The notes: generated from the letters alone by a model not told the origin. A DNA stretch of 64,000 bases from JBMNCQ01 sp049366715 (GCA_049366715.1 JBMNCQ010000054.1:124001-188000); one strand, 5' to 3'; positions 1 through 8,942 are shown, numbered from the stretch's first letter. Translations and numbers: made by a program.

Positions 1-843
1 TCCCTGGGTCAAGTCATCGACCTGGCCAATACGATGCCTGTCATGTCGGAAAAACGGGTAGTTGTTGTGGACAATGCCTTTTACTTCTCTGCCCAAAAAG
101 GGACTGAGGGTAAAGTTGACGAAGGGGCCTTACATAATTATTTGCAGAACCCCAATACCGGTTGCTGCTTGATCTTTAAAATTCTGGGCAAGGCGGATAA
201 ACGGAAAAAAATATTCAAAGCTGTTGGTGAAAGAGGACAAACCATTGAATTTGCCGGCTTGACCGGGGAGAACCTGGAGCGGTGGATCCAGGGTTTTTTA
301 CAGCAGTACGGGAAGCGGGCCGATAGGGAAGCTTGTAATTATCTATCCTTATTAGCCGGTGAAGGTTTAGATGTTTTACAAAATGAACTGGAAAAACTGG
401 TCTCCTTTAGCTGGGATGAGCCGGTAATAAAGGCGGACATGGTACAGGAGATTGTTACCAGGAATACGGAAATCAATATTTTTCAATTAATAGATTCCAT
501 AGCCGCCAAGCAGGGGAAGAAAGCCTTGCAACTGCTGCAGACCAGCCTGGCTATGGGGGAAGTCCCGCTCAAGCTGATTTATCTGCTGGTCAGACAGTTC
601 CGCATGATTTTGATTGCCAAGGACCTGGCTGAGCAGGGCTATTCGGAAAAGCAGATCAGGGAAAAACTCCAGGTACAGCCCTTTGTAGCCGGTAAGGTCC
701 TCAACCAGGGCAGGAAATTTCAGCTGGAACAGCTGGTAGAAGCCCTGGAGAAATTGCTGGAAACAGAGGTATTACTAAAATCCAGCGGCGGTGACCCCGC
801 GGAAGTGATGGAGAATCTGGTAATAGCCTTATGCTACAAGTAA
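1..843 (+). CDS. holA: DNA polymerase III delta subunit, C-terminal part (cut by window start)
   Basis: The frame is open from base 1, so the gene starts upstream; 280 residues of a usual ~340 are present. HolA is the clamp-loader subunit that opens the sliding clamp. The visible part matches the family: the end of the RecA-like N-terminal domain with the VVVVDNA strand, then the middle helical domain and the C-terminal helical collar domain (FQLIDSIAAKQGKKAL, then VPLKLIYLLVRQFRMIL). No other gene is joined to it here. Its usual downstream partner in Firmicutes, rpsT, lies 47 kb away in this window. Recognition is from family pattern; the missing N-terminus is not visible. Confidence 0.93.
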   Translation, partial: SLGQVIDLANTMPVMSEKRVVVVDNAFYFSAQKGTEGKVDEGALHNYLQNPNTGCCLIFKILGKADKRKKIFKAVGERGQTIEFAGLTGENLERWIQGFLQQYGKRADREACNYLSLLAGEGLDVLQNELEKLVSFSWDEPVIKADMVQEIVTRNTEINIFQLIDSIAAKQGKKALQLLQTSLAMGEVPLKLIYLLVRQFRMILIAKDLAEQGYSEKQIREKLQVQPFVAGKVLNQGRKFQLEQLVEALEKLLETEVLLKSSGGDPAEVMENLVIALCYK

Positions 844-854
844 AAAGAATATCA

Positions 855-1733
855 GGGACAAGGGGACAGGTTATTTGTGCCTAAAATAGCCACCAAAATG
901 ATATAATTATCCCGAGGTGATTTAATTATGCCAAGAGCGGCCAGAAAAAAGAGCGCTACCGGAATATATCATATTATGATGAGGGGCATAAATAGGCAGA
1001 ATATCTTCCATGATGATTTGGACAGAGAAAAGCTGCTTCAAACAATAAATCATTATAAGGCAATTAGTAATTATGAAATTTATAGTTATTGTCTAATGGA
1101 TAATCATATTCACTTGTTAATAAGAGAGATGGAGGAGCCCCTTGCAACAATAATTAAAAGGATAAGCGGGAGTTATGTATATTGGTATAATATGAAATAT
1201 GACCGCTGCGGTCATTTATTTCAGGAGAGATTTAAAAGTGAAGTGATAGAAGACGATGAATACTTTTTAACAGTCCTGCGCTATATTCACCAGAATCCGG
1301 TAAAAGCAGGTATAGTAAGAAAAGCAGGGGATTATAAATGGAGTAGTTATAGTGAATATACTGAAGGAGCAGGAATTGTTGCAATAGATTTTGCATTGGA
1401 ATTATTATCCTCAAAAGGAGAAAAAGCAATAAAAGAATATGTAGAGTTTATGAATAAGGCAAACAAAGATAAATGCCTGGAATATAAGGAAAGAAAAATA
1501 ACTGGTGATGATGAAATCAGGTCATATTTTGCGCGATTAGGCATAGTTGATATCAATAAATTGAAGCAGCTTGAGAAAAGTAAGCGGGATGAGGTATTAA
1601 GGATGGTGAAAGCAAAGGAAGGCGTTACAATAAGGCAATTAGCACGAGTTACAGGGATAGCGAAGAGTGTAATTGCTAGAGTCTGAGGGACAAACAACCT
1701 GTCCCCTTGTCCCCCTCTTGTCCCTGTCCCCTT
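855..1733. mobile_element. REP-type element: transposase gene between perfect 18-bp inverted repeats
   Basis: The 18-mer GGGACAAGGGGACAGGTT at 855-872 has its exact reverse complement at 1696-1713, flanking the transposase gene at 928-1686. The right end continues with further TTGTCCC units to about 1733. Related palindromes without a transposase occur at 7417-7490, 44628-44671 and 45831-45861, and a weak one at 3781-3812. This is the organisation of a RAYT with its REP sequences. No target-site duplication was found. Confidence 0.8.
928..1686 (+). CDS. REP-associated tyrosine transposase (RAYT, Y1 family)
   Basis: 252 aa, starting at ATG 928 after a GAGG ribosome binding site. The N-terminal ~150 residues are a Y1_Tnp domain. 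It starts PRAARKKSATGIYHIMMRGI, carries the HUH metal motif as HIHLLI (about residues 61-66), and ends with RYIHQNPVKAGIV and WSSYSEY, the region that supplies the catalytic tyrosine in this family. The C-terminal ~80 residues end in a helix-turn-helix-like stretch (VTIRQLARVTGIAKSVIARV). RAYTs cut and move single-stranded REP hairpins and act as domesticated single-copy transposases. The gene looks intact. Confidence 0.92.
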   Translation: MPRAARKKSATGIYHIMMRGINRQNIFHDDLDREKLLQTINHYKAISNYEIYSYCLMDNHIHLLIREMEEPLATIIKRISGSYVYWYNMKYDRCGHLFQERFKSEVIEDDEYFLTVLRYIHQNPVKAGIVRKAGDYKWSSYSEYTEGAGIVAIDFALELLSSKGEKAIKEYVEFMNKANKDKCLEYKERKITGDDEIRSYFARLGIVDINKLKQLEKSKRDEVLRMVKAKEGVTIRQLARVTGIAKSVIARV

Positions 1734-1762
1734 GGAATGGTTTTATAAGGATGTGTGATCCA

Positions 1763-2473
1763 ATGAATGTCTTAGAAGTGGAAATTAAACAGGCAGGTTA
1801 TACCGAAAAAAAAGAGGCAATTAATAATATTAAATTTTCCATCAAAAAAGGTGAGTTGGTAGGTTTGATCGGGCCTAACGGTGCCGGTAAAAGCACTATT
1901 ATTAAAGCTATTCTAGGTCTCTTACCGGAGTTCGCGGGCAAAGTGCAATTTGCAGGGCAAAATAAGAAATTTGCCTATATACCTGAGCAACCGGTTCTTT
2001 ATCAAGAGCTAACTCTCTGGGAACATTTAGAATTGGCAGCGGCAGTTTATGAGATAGAAAGGGATGTTTTTCTGGAAAAAGGAGAGAAACTATTGAATAC
2101 CTTTCGGTTGCTGGAAGTAAAACATCACTTCCCGGCTACCTTTTCTAAAGGTATGCAGCAAAAGGTGATGATTGTTTTAGGTTTATTAATTGAACCGGAA
2201 ATCTATATTATAGATGAGCCTTTTGTGGGGTTGGACCCTCGGGCAACTATGGATTTGCTGCGGTTTTTAAATGAGGAAAAAATACGGGGAGCCGGGATAC
2301 TTATCTCTACCCACCAATTAGATATAGCAGAACGGATCTGCGATGCTTTTATTTTGGTAGCAGAGGGTCAATTGGTAGCCCAGGGAAAACTGGATGAGAT
2401 TCGGAGAAAATGCCATCTATCGAAGGTATCCCTTTTTGATTGTTTTAATTTCATTTTGGAGAGCCAGGTATGA
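1763..2473 (+). CDS. ecsA: ABC transporter ATP-binding protein, EcsA-like
   Basis: 236 aa from ATG 1763; the open frame extends upstream to 1673, but AAGG at 1747-1750 and the family N-terminus favour 1763. Walker A is GPNGAGKST (residues 37-45), the signature is SKGMQQK, Walker B is IYIIDEPF and the H-loop is STHQLD, all intact. The stop overlaps the start of the membrane partner by 4 bp, so the two are translationally coupled. EcsAB in Bacillus affects secretion, regulated intramembrane proteolysis and competence; its transported substrate is not settled. A REP repeat lies in the leader. Confidence 0.85.
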   Translation: MNVLEVEIKQAGYTEKKEAINNIKFSIKKGELVGLIGPNGAGKSTIIKAILGLLPEFAGKVQFAGQNKKFAYIPEQPVLYQELTLWEHLELAAAVYEIERDVFLEKGEKLLNTFRLLEVKHHFPATFSKGMQQKVMIVLGLLIEPEIYIIDEPFVGLDPRATMDLLRFLNEEKIRGAGILISTHQLDIAERICDAFILVAEGQLVAQGKLDEIRRKCHLSKVSLFDCFNFILESQV

Positions 2474-3702
2474 TGTCACCAAAAAAATTATTCCGGAGAA
2501 GACTTTTAGGGGAATTAAAGTTTCAATTCAGTGTCTGGAAGAGCGCTATTGATTGGACTGTAGCTTTATATATTATACTTCCTGCCCTTGCCTTTGCGAT
2601 ATATCAATATCTTCTTTGGTGGCAAAATCCTCCTTTTTGGCTTAATTTACTGCCGGCAGACTTGCTTTTTGCTATGGCCTTTTTCTTTGCCTGGTCGGGG
2701 ACAATGAGGGTTTTTCTCCGGGAAGAGGACCAGCTTTTTTTGCTATATAAAAAACAATGGTTAAAGCAAATAATCAAGTACGGACTTATTTACTCTTTTG
2801 CCCTAGATCTTCTTTTCAGCATGTTTTTTATCTTACTCCTGGCTCCTTTTATCCTGCTGTATTATAAGTTTTCGCTACTTCAGCTGACAGCCTTTTTTTT
2901 GTTGACCTTTCTGTCCAAAGTATTCCTGGGGCTGGCCAAACAGCTTTTGACCTTAAGATTTAGCGGCTGGAGACAATTTATTGTTTTAAAAGGTTCGCTG
3001 ATTTTAGGAACTCTGCTTTTTGCGGCTTCCCTTTCGAAAATGCTTGAGAATTTCATGATTTGCATCGTAACTATACTGATATTATTTATTACCGGCGGAA
3101 TATTAAGCAGCAAGAGAATCAACTATCAAGGTGCTTTTTTAGCCGACGTGGACAGGGAGCAGAATGAGAGGTTAAAATATGTTGATCTTTTGTTAAGCCT
3201 GGCGGGGATAAATATGAAAAAGCCTCGAAAACAAAGAAAACGTCCCTGGCTTTTTCCTAATTCCGGTTTAATTTTTAAAGAGCGTAATGCAGTCAACGGA
3301 TTGGCTGAGTTAGCTATTAAATTAACCCTTAGAAATAGACGGCACTTATTACAGTACCTTCAGTTTGTACTGTTTTGCATTTTTTTTCAAATAATGGGTA
3401 TACCGGACAGCTTAAGGTGGTTGATGTGGCTGGTTTTTGCTTTTGCTTTTATAGGTTTTGCCGGGTTGCTCTGGAAAGAAAACTTGGCCTCCGAATTTAT
3501 GGAGCTATTTTATTTGAGTCTGGAGGATCAGCAGTTTGCTTTACGCAAGTTTTTATTTATCATGACCCTTCCCGGCCTTCTTTTAATAAGTATTACTACC
3601 GGTTTGTTAGCCTTTTCCTGGTTGGGCGCCCTGTTAATTATTCCTGTAAGCATAAGCTTAGTTTTTTATCTCTGCAGAATTATGGCCTTTTATCTAATCT
3701 AA
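2470..3702 (+). CDS. ecsB: ABC transporter permease, EcsB-like
   Basis: 410 aa, ATG at 2470 overlapping the ecsA stop. The N-terminus (PKKLFRRRLLGELKFQFSVW) is typical of EcsB. Several hydrophobic segments follow in two blocks (about residues 25-220 and 295-405), separated by a cytoplasmic, Lys/Arg-rich stretch around 230-280. The length matches EcsB (~400 aa). It should form the membrane half of the exporter with the preceding ATPase. A strong terminator follows 34 bp after the stop, so the operon appears to be ecsA-ecsB only. Confidence 0.82.
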   Translation: MMSPKKLFRRRLLGELKFQFSVWKSAIDWTVALYIILPALAFAIYQYLLWWQNPPFWLNLLPADLLFAMAFFFAWSGTMRVFLREEDQLFLLYKKQWLKQIIKYGLIYSFALDLLFSMFFILLLAPFILLYYKFSLLQLTAFFLLTFLSKVFLGLAKQLLTLRFSGWRQFIVLKGSLILGTLLFAASLSKMLENFMICIVTILILFITGGILSSKRINYQGAFLADVDREQNERLKYVDLLLSLAGINMKKPRKQRKRPWLFPNSGLIFKERNAVNGLAELAIKLTLRNRRHLLQYLQFVLFCIFFQIMGIPDSLRWLMWLVFAFAFIGFAGLLWKENLASEFMELFYLSLEDQQFALRKFLFIMTLPGLLLISITTGLLAFSWLGALLIIPVSISLVFYLCRIMAFYLI

Positions 3703-3735
3703 AGAAAGCATAACTTTATATTTTAATCATACAGT

Positions 3736-3780
3736 TTCAATTAGAAAAGCCAGCTCATTTAGCTGGCTTTTCTAATTGAA
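3736..3780. terminator. Intrinsic terminator after ecsB
   Basis: A perfect 20-bp stem (3736-3755 with 3761-3780), 5-base loop, with A-rich and T-rich arms (AGAAAAGCCAGCT / AGCTGGCTTTTCT), so it can work on both strands. Confidence 0.9.
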
Positions 3781-4109
3781 GGGACAAGTAATCTTGTCTC
3801 CTTTCCCCTTTGTTAGAAACTACTTGCTAAAATTAGAACAGGGTATTTTTTACAGACAATTTATATTAATATTATAAGTTGCTGTGATATTCCTTAGATT
3901 CCGCTCTTAATTTAAGGTTGTCCCCTCTTAAGGCTGTTATTTCCTTCTTATCCCCTTTGCAGATATTTTCTCCTTGTTATAAAATATTAAAAACAACTTC
4001 TTGCAATAGTAAAAGTTTGCGCTGGTTTTTGCTGGTACAAAGTAGAAAATACCCGGGTTTGGACATATTGGTAAAAATCAATTAATTAAATTTAAATAGG
4101 AGTGATTTG
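3781..4109. other. Gene-free leader of the betaine transporter operon
   Basis: No ORF with coding character. The first ~30 bases resemble a decayed REP copy (GGGACAAGTAATCTTGTCTCC). The rest is AT-rich and pyrimidine-rich. A possible promoter is TTTACA near 3850 followed by TTATAA about 17 bases later, but neither box is convincing. AGGAG at 4098-4102 is the ribosome binding site of the next gene. Confidence 0.4.
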
Positions 4110-5162
4110 ATGGAGAGTTCTTTTGGTAAAAGAAAATATGTGTGGATAGTATTGTTATTGTTTGCTTTTACAGTGTTGGCGGCGGCAGGTTGTGGCACGA
4201 GTGAAAGTGAAGGCGATAAAAACGATAATAACGCCCAGGCGGAAAAGAAAAAAGAAATGATTGTTATAGCCGGCAGTACCTGGGATAGTTCTCAGGTCAA
4301 TGCTCAAATAGCTTCATTTATTATTAAAAATGGTTTTTCTTATAAAACCGATATTATTTTGGCTTCGTCCGAGGTTGAACTGCAGTCAATTGCTAAAGGG
4401 GACCTGGATATTCGTATTGAAAATTGGACGAAATCTTATGGAGAAGAATATTTTGGACCGATCGAAGACGGTACAGTTGTGGAAGTTGCTGAAATATTGA
4501 AGGAAAATATGCAGGGATTATATGTTCCGACTTATGTAATAAAGGGTGACTCTGACAGGGGAATTGAACCTTTTGCCCCGGATTTGCAGGAAGTTGCCGA
4601 TTTGGAGAAATACTGGGAACTCTTCAAAGATCCGGAGGACCCGAGTAAAGGCCGGATTGTTGGTGCACCTACAACGTGGTCAACAGATAAAATTTTACCG
4701 GTAAAAATTGAAAATTACGGACTGGATGAATACTATAATTATTTCAGACCAGGTTCAGGACCCGCCCTTGACTCGGCTATTGCGGCAGCAGTTAAAAAAG
4801 GTGAGCCTGTTGTGGCCTATTATTGGGAACCTACCTGGCTTATGGGTAAATACGATATGACCTTGCTTGCAGAACCTGAGTATACTGAAGAAAAATGGAA
4901 TGATAATTTCAACTGTGCTTTCCCTGCCGATAAGGTTACGGTAACTGTTCATAAAAGTATGCTGGAAGATGCACCTGAAGTAGTTGAATTACTGGAGAAG
5001 TTTGAAATGACCAGCAGTAAAATGAATGAAATTCTGGCCTATATGCAGGATAACGAGGCGGAATCGGAGGATGCGGCAATCTGGTATCTGGAAAATAATA
5101 AGGATATCTGGACTAAATGGGTTCCGGAAGATGTGGCCGGAAAAGTTGAAGCAGCTTTATAA
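4110..5162 (+). CDS. opuAC: Glycine betaine/proline-type ABC transporter, substrate-binding lipoprotein
   Basis: 350 aa from ATG 4110 (an in-frame TTG at 4107 is less likely; AGGAG at 4098-4102). A signal peptide ends in a lipobox, LAAAGC, so the mature protein should be a membrane-anchored lipoprotein. A low-complexity linker rich in Asp, Asn and Glu follows, then an OpuAC-type binding domain with WDSSQVNAQIASFIIKNGF and aromatic motifs such as ENWTKSYGEEYFGP and YYWEPTWLMGKYDM, where Trp/Tyr cages bind quaternary amines in this family. It is followed by a permease and an ATPase. The exact substrate (betaine, proline betaine, choline) cannot be read from sequence. Confidence 0.88.
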   Translation: MESSFGKRKYVWIVLLLFAFTVLAAAGCGTSESEGDKNDNNAQAEKKKEMIVIAGSTWDSSQVNAQIASFIIKNGFSYKTDIILASSEVELQSIAKGDLDIRIENWTKSYGEEYFGPIEDGTVVEVAEILKENMQGLYVPTYVIKGDSDRGIEPFAPDLQEVADLEKYWELFKDPEDPSKGRIVGAPTTWSTDKILPVKIENYGLDEYYNYFRPGSGPALDSAIAAAVKKGEPVVAYYWEPTWLMGKYDMTLLAEPEYTEEKWNDNFNCAFPADKVTVTVHKSMLEDAPEVVELLEKFEMTSSKMNEILAYMQDNEAESEDAAIWYLENNKDIWTKWVPEDVAGKVEAAL

Positions 5163-5190
5163 AAACCGGGCCAGTAGTATTTAATAAAGC

Positions 5191-5227
5191 AAAGTAGTTG
5201 GATGAATTTTTCCCAGCTACTTTGTTC
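5191..5227 (+). terminator. Hairpin between binding-protein and permease genes
   Basis: An 11-bp stem (AAAGTAGTTGG with CCAGCTACTTT, one G-U pair) followed by a weak T-rich run. It probably acts as an attenuator or 3'-end stabiliser that gives more binding protein than permease, a common pattern in ABC operons. Confidence 0.55.
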
Positions 5228-5287
5228 TTTTCAAATAAAGAGCAGAGGGGTGATAAGGTTGCCTGTCAGAGCAGGTAATCTTAGCTT

Positions 5288-6139
5288 ATGAGTGAATTTC
5301 CGGAGATTTTAAGGATTAAAATAGGTATTTATGTCGATGAGCTTGTTACCTGGTTGATGGTGAATTATGGAGATGTATTTGACGCAATCCGGTCGGGAAT
5401 ATCCTGGTTTTTATTAAAGATAGAAGTGGGGCTGGCCTTTATTCCCTGGTGGTTGGTTCTGTTAATTGTGTTTTTGATAGGATGGAGAACCAAGAAATTA
5501 ATTTCGGGTCTATTCTATGCTTTTCTAGTCTTTTTAATCGGGGCTTTTGGATTATGGGATCTTATGTTACTGACATTAGCCATTGTTTTAACGTCAGTGG
5601 TCATTTCATTAATAATCGGGATTCCCCTGGGGATATTAATGGCTTATAATTCCAAAACCAATGCTGTCATGAAACCTGTTTTAGATGCGATGCAGACGAT
5701 GCCGACTTTTGTTTATTTGATTCCGGCCATCATGTTATTCGGCTTAGGAAAAGTTCCGGGGGTCTTTGCCACAACTGTTTATGCCATTCCGCCGGTCATC
5801 AGGTTAACTGATTTAGGTATTCGCAGAGTTTCCAGGGAAATGGTCGAAGCCGCCCATTCCTTCGGGTCATCGACCTGGCAGACCTTGATTAAGGTTCAGT
5901 TGCCGCAGGCCCTCCCTACTATAATGACCGGGATAAATCAGACTACCATGATGGCCCTGTCGATGGTTGTCGTAACATCTATGATCGGGGCCAAAGGTCT
6001 GGGCATGGAGGTCTTAATCGCTATTAACAGAATAGATATAGCCCGGGGTTTTGAAGCCGGTATCAGTATTGTTTTTCTAGCGATAATCATTGATCGAATA
6101 TCCCAGGGTGTTGCTGAAAAGTTTAAATACCCGGAGTAG
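5288..6139 (+). CDS. opuAB: Glycine betaine/proline-type ABC transporter permease
   Basis: 283 aa, ATG 5288. It has at least six hydrophobic segments and an EAA-type loop that contacts the ATPase (VEAAHSFGSSTWQTLIKVQLPQ, about residues 196-217). Motifs of the OpuAB/ProW family are clear: LDAMQTMPTFVYLIPAIMLFGLG and SMVVVTSMIGAKGLG. Its stop lies 12 bases before the ATPase start, so the two are co-translated. The start is the first ATG in this frame; no better-placed alternative was seen. Confidence 0.9.
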   Translation: MSEFPEILRIKIGIYVDELVTWLMVNYGDVFDAIRSGISWFLLKIEVGLAFIPWWLVLLIVFLIGWRTKKLISGLFYAFLVFLIGAFGLWDLMLLTLAIVLTSVVISLIIGIPLGILMAYNSKTNAVMKPVLDAMQTMPTFVYLIPAIMLFGLGKVPGVFATTVYAIPPVIRLTDLGIRRVSREMVEAAHSFGSSTWQTLIKVQLPQALPTIMTGINQTTMMALSMVVVTSMIGAKGLGMEVLIAINRIDIARGFEAGISIVFLAIIIDRISQGVAEKFKYPE

Positions 6140-6151
6140 GGAGTGGAAAAA

Positions 6152-7324
6152 ATGAGTGTTAAGCTAAAAATAGAAAATTTATCAAAAATATTCGGCCGAA
6201 ACCCTAAAGCTGTTCTGGCGAGAATTCAAAAAGGCCAGTCCAAGGAAAAAATATTGCAGGAAACCGGTCATGCTGTAGGTGTAAATAACGTATCCTTTGA
6301 GGTAAATGAAGGTGAAATTTTCGTAATCATGGGTTTATCAGGAAGCGGGAAATCCACCTTAATACGTTGCTTAAATTTATTGAATAAACCTACCGAAGGG
6401 AAAATATGTGTTGACGGTGAGAATATAGTAGAATATGATAAGCAAAAGCTGAAGGAATTCAGGCAAAGTAAAGTGGCTATGGTGTTTCAGCATTTTGGTT
6501 TATTTACCCATCGGACTGTTCTGGGAAATGTTGTCTATGGTTTGGAGATAAGAAAAGTATCGCAGGAAGAACGGGAAATAATTGCCAGGAAGACCCTGGA
6601 AAGTGTAGGCTTGAAAGGCTGGGAGGATAAATACCCTAATGAACTTAGCGGGGGTATGCAGCAGAGAGTAGGGCTGGCCAGAGCCCTGGCCAATGACCCC
6701 GATGTCCTATTGATGGACGAACCATTCAGTGCTTTAGATCCTTTAATAAAGCGGGAGATGCAGCAAGAACTCTTGGATATCCAATCCCGCCTGCAGAAAA
6801 CAATTATTTTTATTACCCATGATATAAATGAAGCTTTCAAGCTGGGGGAGCGGGTTGCCATCATGAAGGACGGAGTGATCGAACAAATTGGCACTCCGGA
6901 GCAGATCCTGGCCGCTCCGAAAAATGATTATATCAAAACTTTTGTTCAGGATATTGACAGGTCCAGAGTTTTACAGGCGAAAAATATCATGTTTAAACCA
7001 TCCGCCATAATTTCAGATAAAGACGGCCTGAAAGTTGCCGTAAAAGAAATGGAACAGGCAGGGATATCCAGTATTTTTGTAGTAGATCAGGCCCGGAGGT
7101 TGCAGGGACTGGTTACTATTGATGATGCGGTTAAAGGCATAAAAGAGAATAAAAAACTGGCGGATATTATCAAGGATGATTTCTTTACTACCGGTCCGGA
7201 GGCTTATCTCCAGGAGCTGATACCTATTGCTACGGAGAGTAAATATCCTATCGCTGTTGTTGATGATAATCATAAACTCCAGGGCTTAATCGTCCGGGTT
7301 TCGGTATTATCAAACCTTGTTTAA
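6152..7324 (+). CDS. opuAA: Glycine betaine/proline-type ABC transporter ATPase with CBS domains
   Basis: 390 aa from ATG 6152 (GGGAG at 6138-6142); an upstream in-frame GTG at 6143 is less well placed. The N-terminal ~50 residues are the ProV/OpuAA-specific extension, followed by Walker A GLSGSGKS, Q-loop VFQHFGLF, signature LSGGMQQR, Walker B VLLMDEPF and H-loop FITHD. Residues about 280-390 form a pair of CBS repeats, which in OpuA sense ionic strength or cyclic-di-AMP. The length and order match the family. With the two preceding genes it makes an osmoprotectant importer. Confidence 0.92.
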   Translation: MSVKLKIENLSKIFGRNPKAVLARIQKGQSKEKILQETGHAVGVNNVSFEVNEGEIFVIMGLSGSGKSTLIRCLNLLNKPTEGKICVDGENIVEYDKQKLKEFRQSKVAMVFQHFGLFTHRTVLGNVVYGLEIRKVSQEEREIIARKTLESVGLKGWEDKYPNELSGGMQQRVGLARALANDPDVLLMDEPFSALDPLIKREMQQELLDIQSRLQKTIIFITHDINEAFKLGERVAIMKDGVIEQIGTPEQILAAPKNDYIKTFVQDIDRSRVLQAKNIMFKPSAIISDKDGLKVAVKEMEQAGISSIFVVDQARRLQGLVTIDDAVKGIKENKKLADIIKDDFFTTGPEAYLQELIPIATESKYPIAVVDDNHKLQGLIVRVSVLSNLV

Positions 7325-7416
7325 GGAAGGAGACAGGCAGCTTGTTACTTTATCTCCCGGACGGGAGGTATGAATAAAAGCAAAAGAAAATAGCAAAAAG
7401 TATAATTTGTAAGAAT

Positions 7417-7490
7417 ACAAGGGGACAGTTAACCTGTCCCCTTGTCCCTTTCCCCTTGTCCCTTTCCCTTGTCCCTTTCCCTTGTCCCTT
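7417..7490. repeat. REP palindrome plus tandem TTGTCCC repeats
   Basis: An imperfect palindrome of CAAGGGGACAGTT and AACCTGTCCCCTTG at 7418-7444, followed by four tandem units of about 13 bp (CCCTTGTCCCTTT) to 7490. It is related to the inverted repeats around the transposase at 928-1686. It sits exactly where the following coding fragment loses its 5' half. Confidence 0.75.
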
Positions 7491-7843
7491 CGGAATATGG
7501 CTTGCTGTCCCGCTGTGTGTTCACCAGCTTTGATGCGGACATCCTTGCTTACCTGCATGATACAGATCAGCAGAAAACCCAGGGGTTTTTACAAGAGGAC
7601 ATGTTGAACTTCGACCCGGGGGAACAGGGGACATATTCGAAAATGTGGTCCATCGCCTTTCCCATGGCTAAGCTGACACCGGCAAGGGTACAAGAATTTC
7701 AGGACAAGGGACTTTTAACCTGGTGCTTTTGTCCGGATTCCGCAGAAGAGGCGGCTTATGCGCTGGCATGCGGCGCAACCTTATTGACCTGCAATGATCC
7801 GGTGCCTGCCCTGGGGTTACTCCGCAATAAAGGATTAGTATAA
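7490..7843 (+). pseudogene. Glycerophosphodiester phosphodiesterase, C-terminal fragment
   Basis: About 115 residues resembling the end of the GDPD (GlpQ/UgpQ) TIM barrel: VFTSFDADIL, then a basic/hydrophobic strand, GLLTWCFCPDSAEEAAYALACGA, and TLLTCNDPVPALGLL in place of the usual TD-P ending. A normal enzyme has ~230-250 residues with an N-terminal metal-binding HRG motif, absent here. The frame runs back into REP repeats and has no credible start. This is best read as a truncated relic, with the family assigned from its C-terminal pattern only. Confidence 0.6.
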
Positions 7844-7937
7844 GATAATGGTAAAAATAGTATCAATCATATAAATTGTCCACAATGTAATGGGCAGCAC
7901 AAAGGCTAAGAGCCTGTTTCTTTCCTCCTCTTTTTAC

Positions 7938-7965
7938 AAAAAAACCAGCCTGGCTGGTTTTTTTG
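7938..7965. terminator. Intrinsic terminator closing the left flank
   Basis: AAACCAGCC and GGCTGGTTT form a near-loopless palindrome with A7 before and T7 after, so it should stop transcription from either side. It separates the housekeeping flank from the tail locus. Confidence 0.85.
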
Positions 7966-7982
7966 TGTTTGGAAAAAAATTC

Positions 7983-8034
7983 CTGATGAGTTTCCGGCGA
8001 ATAGATGACGAAAATTGGAATTATTGTATGTTAT
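7983..8034 (+). promoter_or_regulatory. Late-promoter-like element, copy 1
   Basis: A 52-bp block that recurs at 8939-8990. The first 29 bases match at 25 positions, including GGCGAATAG and TGACGA. Then come 15 unconserved bases and an identical TATGTTAT, with equal spacing in both. Two TGAYGA half-sites lie about 22 bases apart, about two helix turns. This looks like a -10 box with activator sites over and above -35. It lies about 380 bases upstream of the phage-type regulator gene. Confidence 0.65.
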
Positions 8035-8414
8035 TATATTAATAAGTAAATTATTGAATAATTGTAAGAAAATAATAGTAATGGATCGAAATTTGTCTAA
8101 AAGCAGGGCTGCCGGCCTTGCTTTATTAATTGGCGATGCAATTGATGTGTATTACAATTTACAATGGTAAGTATTTTATATTTCAAATTTTTTCAGTTAA
8201 GATAGTATTTAACACAATAAACAAAATATTCTTATAATAAAGCGTTTTTAGCTTTGTAAAAGCAAGCTTTCCCTTTGAATTTTTTTAAAAGATTTCTAAA
8301 GGGGGGATTAGAAATGATTTTTCAAATAGAAATGACATAAAACTTTAGTGGACAAGCCTTGGGCAAAAACGTGGAAATAGAGCGGGTAGATAGAAAAGAA
8401 AGGGTGAGAGCAGA
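8035..8414. other. AT-rich leader of the regulator gene
   Basis: Gene-free apart from a tiny ORF, MIFQIEMT (8314-8340), that has a strong AAGGGGGG ribosome binding site and may be a leader peptide. No stable hairpin was seen. The ribosome binding site of the regulator (AAAGGGTGAGAG) ends the segment. Confidence 0.35.
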
Positions 8415-8942
8415 ATGAACAAAGAGGTTAAATTGAAGCTGGAAAGGGTTCTTAAGGATTTCTGGAAAAAAAAACAAAAAATTGAGATGCTGGAAAGAAA
8501 ACTGAAATTTGTAGAGAAAGAGATCCAGTCTTTACGGGTAATCCTTTCTGAAAAGGAAGAACTTATTCCCTCGCCTGCCCAGGCAAAATTTATTGCCGGA
8601 GGCGGCCGGGGGGGCTCCTCCGAATTTACACCGGTAGAAAAAGCTGTACAGGCTTATCTGAAAAATCAGGTGGAGTTAGTTAATAAAATTGATGAAGGGC
8701 TTAAGGAAAAATATGAGCTGCTCAGCAAAATAAATCAGTACAGAATGGAAATTGACTGGATCGAACATATTGCAGATAACTATCTTGATGACTTTGAACG
8801 CCAGGCCTTCGAGCAGTGTTACTGTTACCGGCGCAGCAATATTCAGGTCGGTATTGCTTTGAATTGCGGAGAGGCAACCATCAGAAGAAAAAGAGAAAAA
8901 ATCCTGGCGAGGTTTCAGGAATTTCTCGTCCTCAAAATCTGA
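8415..8942 (+). CDS. ArpU/Xpf-like phage late transcription regulator
   Basis: 175 aa. The N-terminal 110 residues are charged and helical (probable coiled coil, KKKQKIEMLERKLKFVEKEI). The C-terminal ~50 residues resemble a sigma-70 region 4 or ArpU-type helix-turn-helix: LDDFERQAFEQCYCYRRSNI, then GIALNCGEATIRRKREKILARF. Proteins of this class switch on late structural and lysis genes in Gram-positive prophages; Xpf of PBSX is the best-known case. Two copies of a promoter-like element flank the gene, the second overlapping its stop codon, which supports autoregulation and activation of the downstream locus. The family is assigned by pattern; it could be a sigma factor or an activator. Confidence 0.7.
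   Translation: MNKEVKLKLERVLKDFWKKKQKIEMLERKLKFVEKEIQSLRVILSEKEELIPSPAQAKFIAGGGRGGSSEFTPVEKAVQAYLKNQVELVNKIDEGLKEKYELLSKINQYRMEIDWIEHIADNYLDDFERQAFEQCYCYRRSNIQVGIALNCGEATIRRKREKILARFQEFLVLKI

Noticed and set aside
1232..1697. Minus-strand ORFs across the transposase and many similar antisense ORFs elsewhere
   Set aside because: They are shadows of well-supported genes, without ribosome sites or family motifs.
7417..7490. CRISPR array
   Set aside because: The repeat unit is about 13 bp with no unique spacers and belongs to the REP family; no cas gene in the window.
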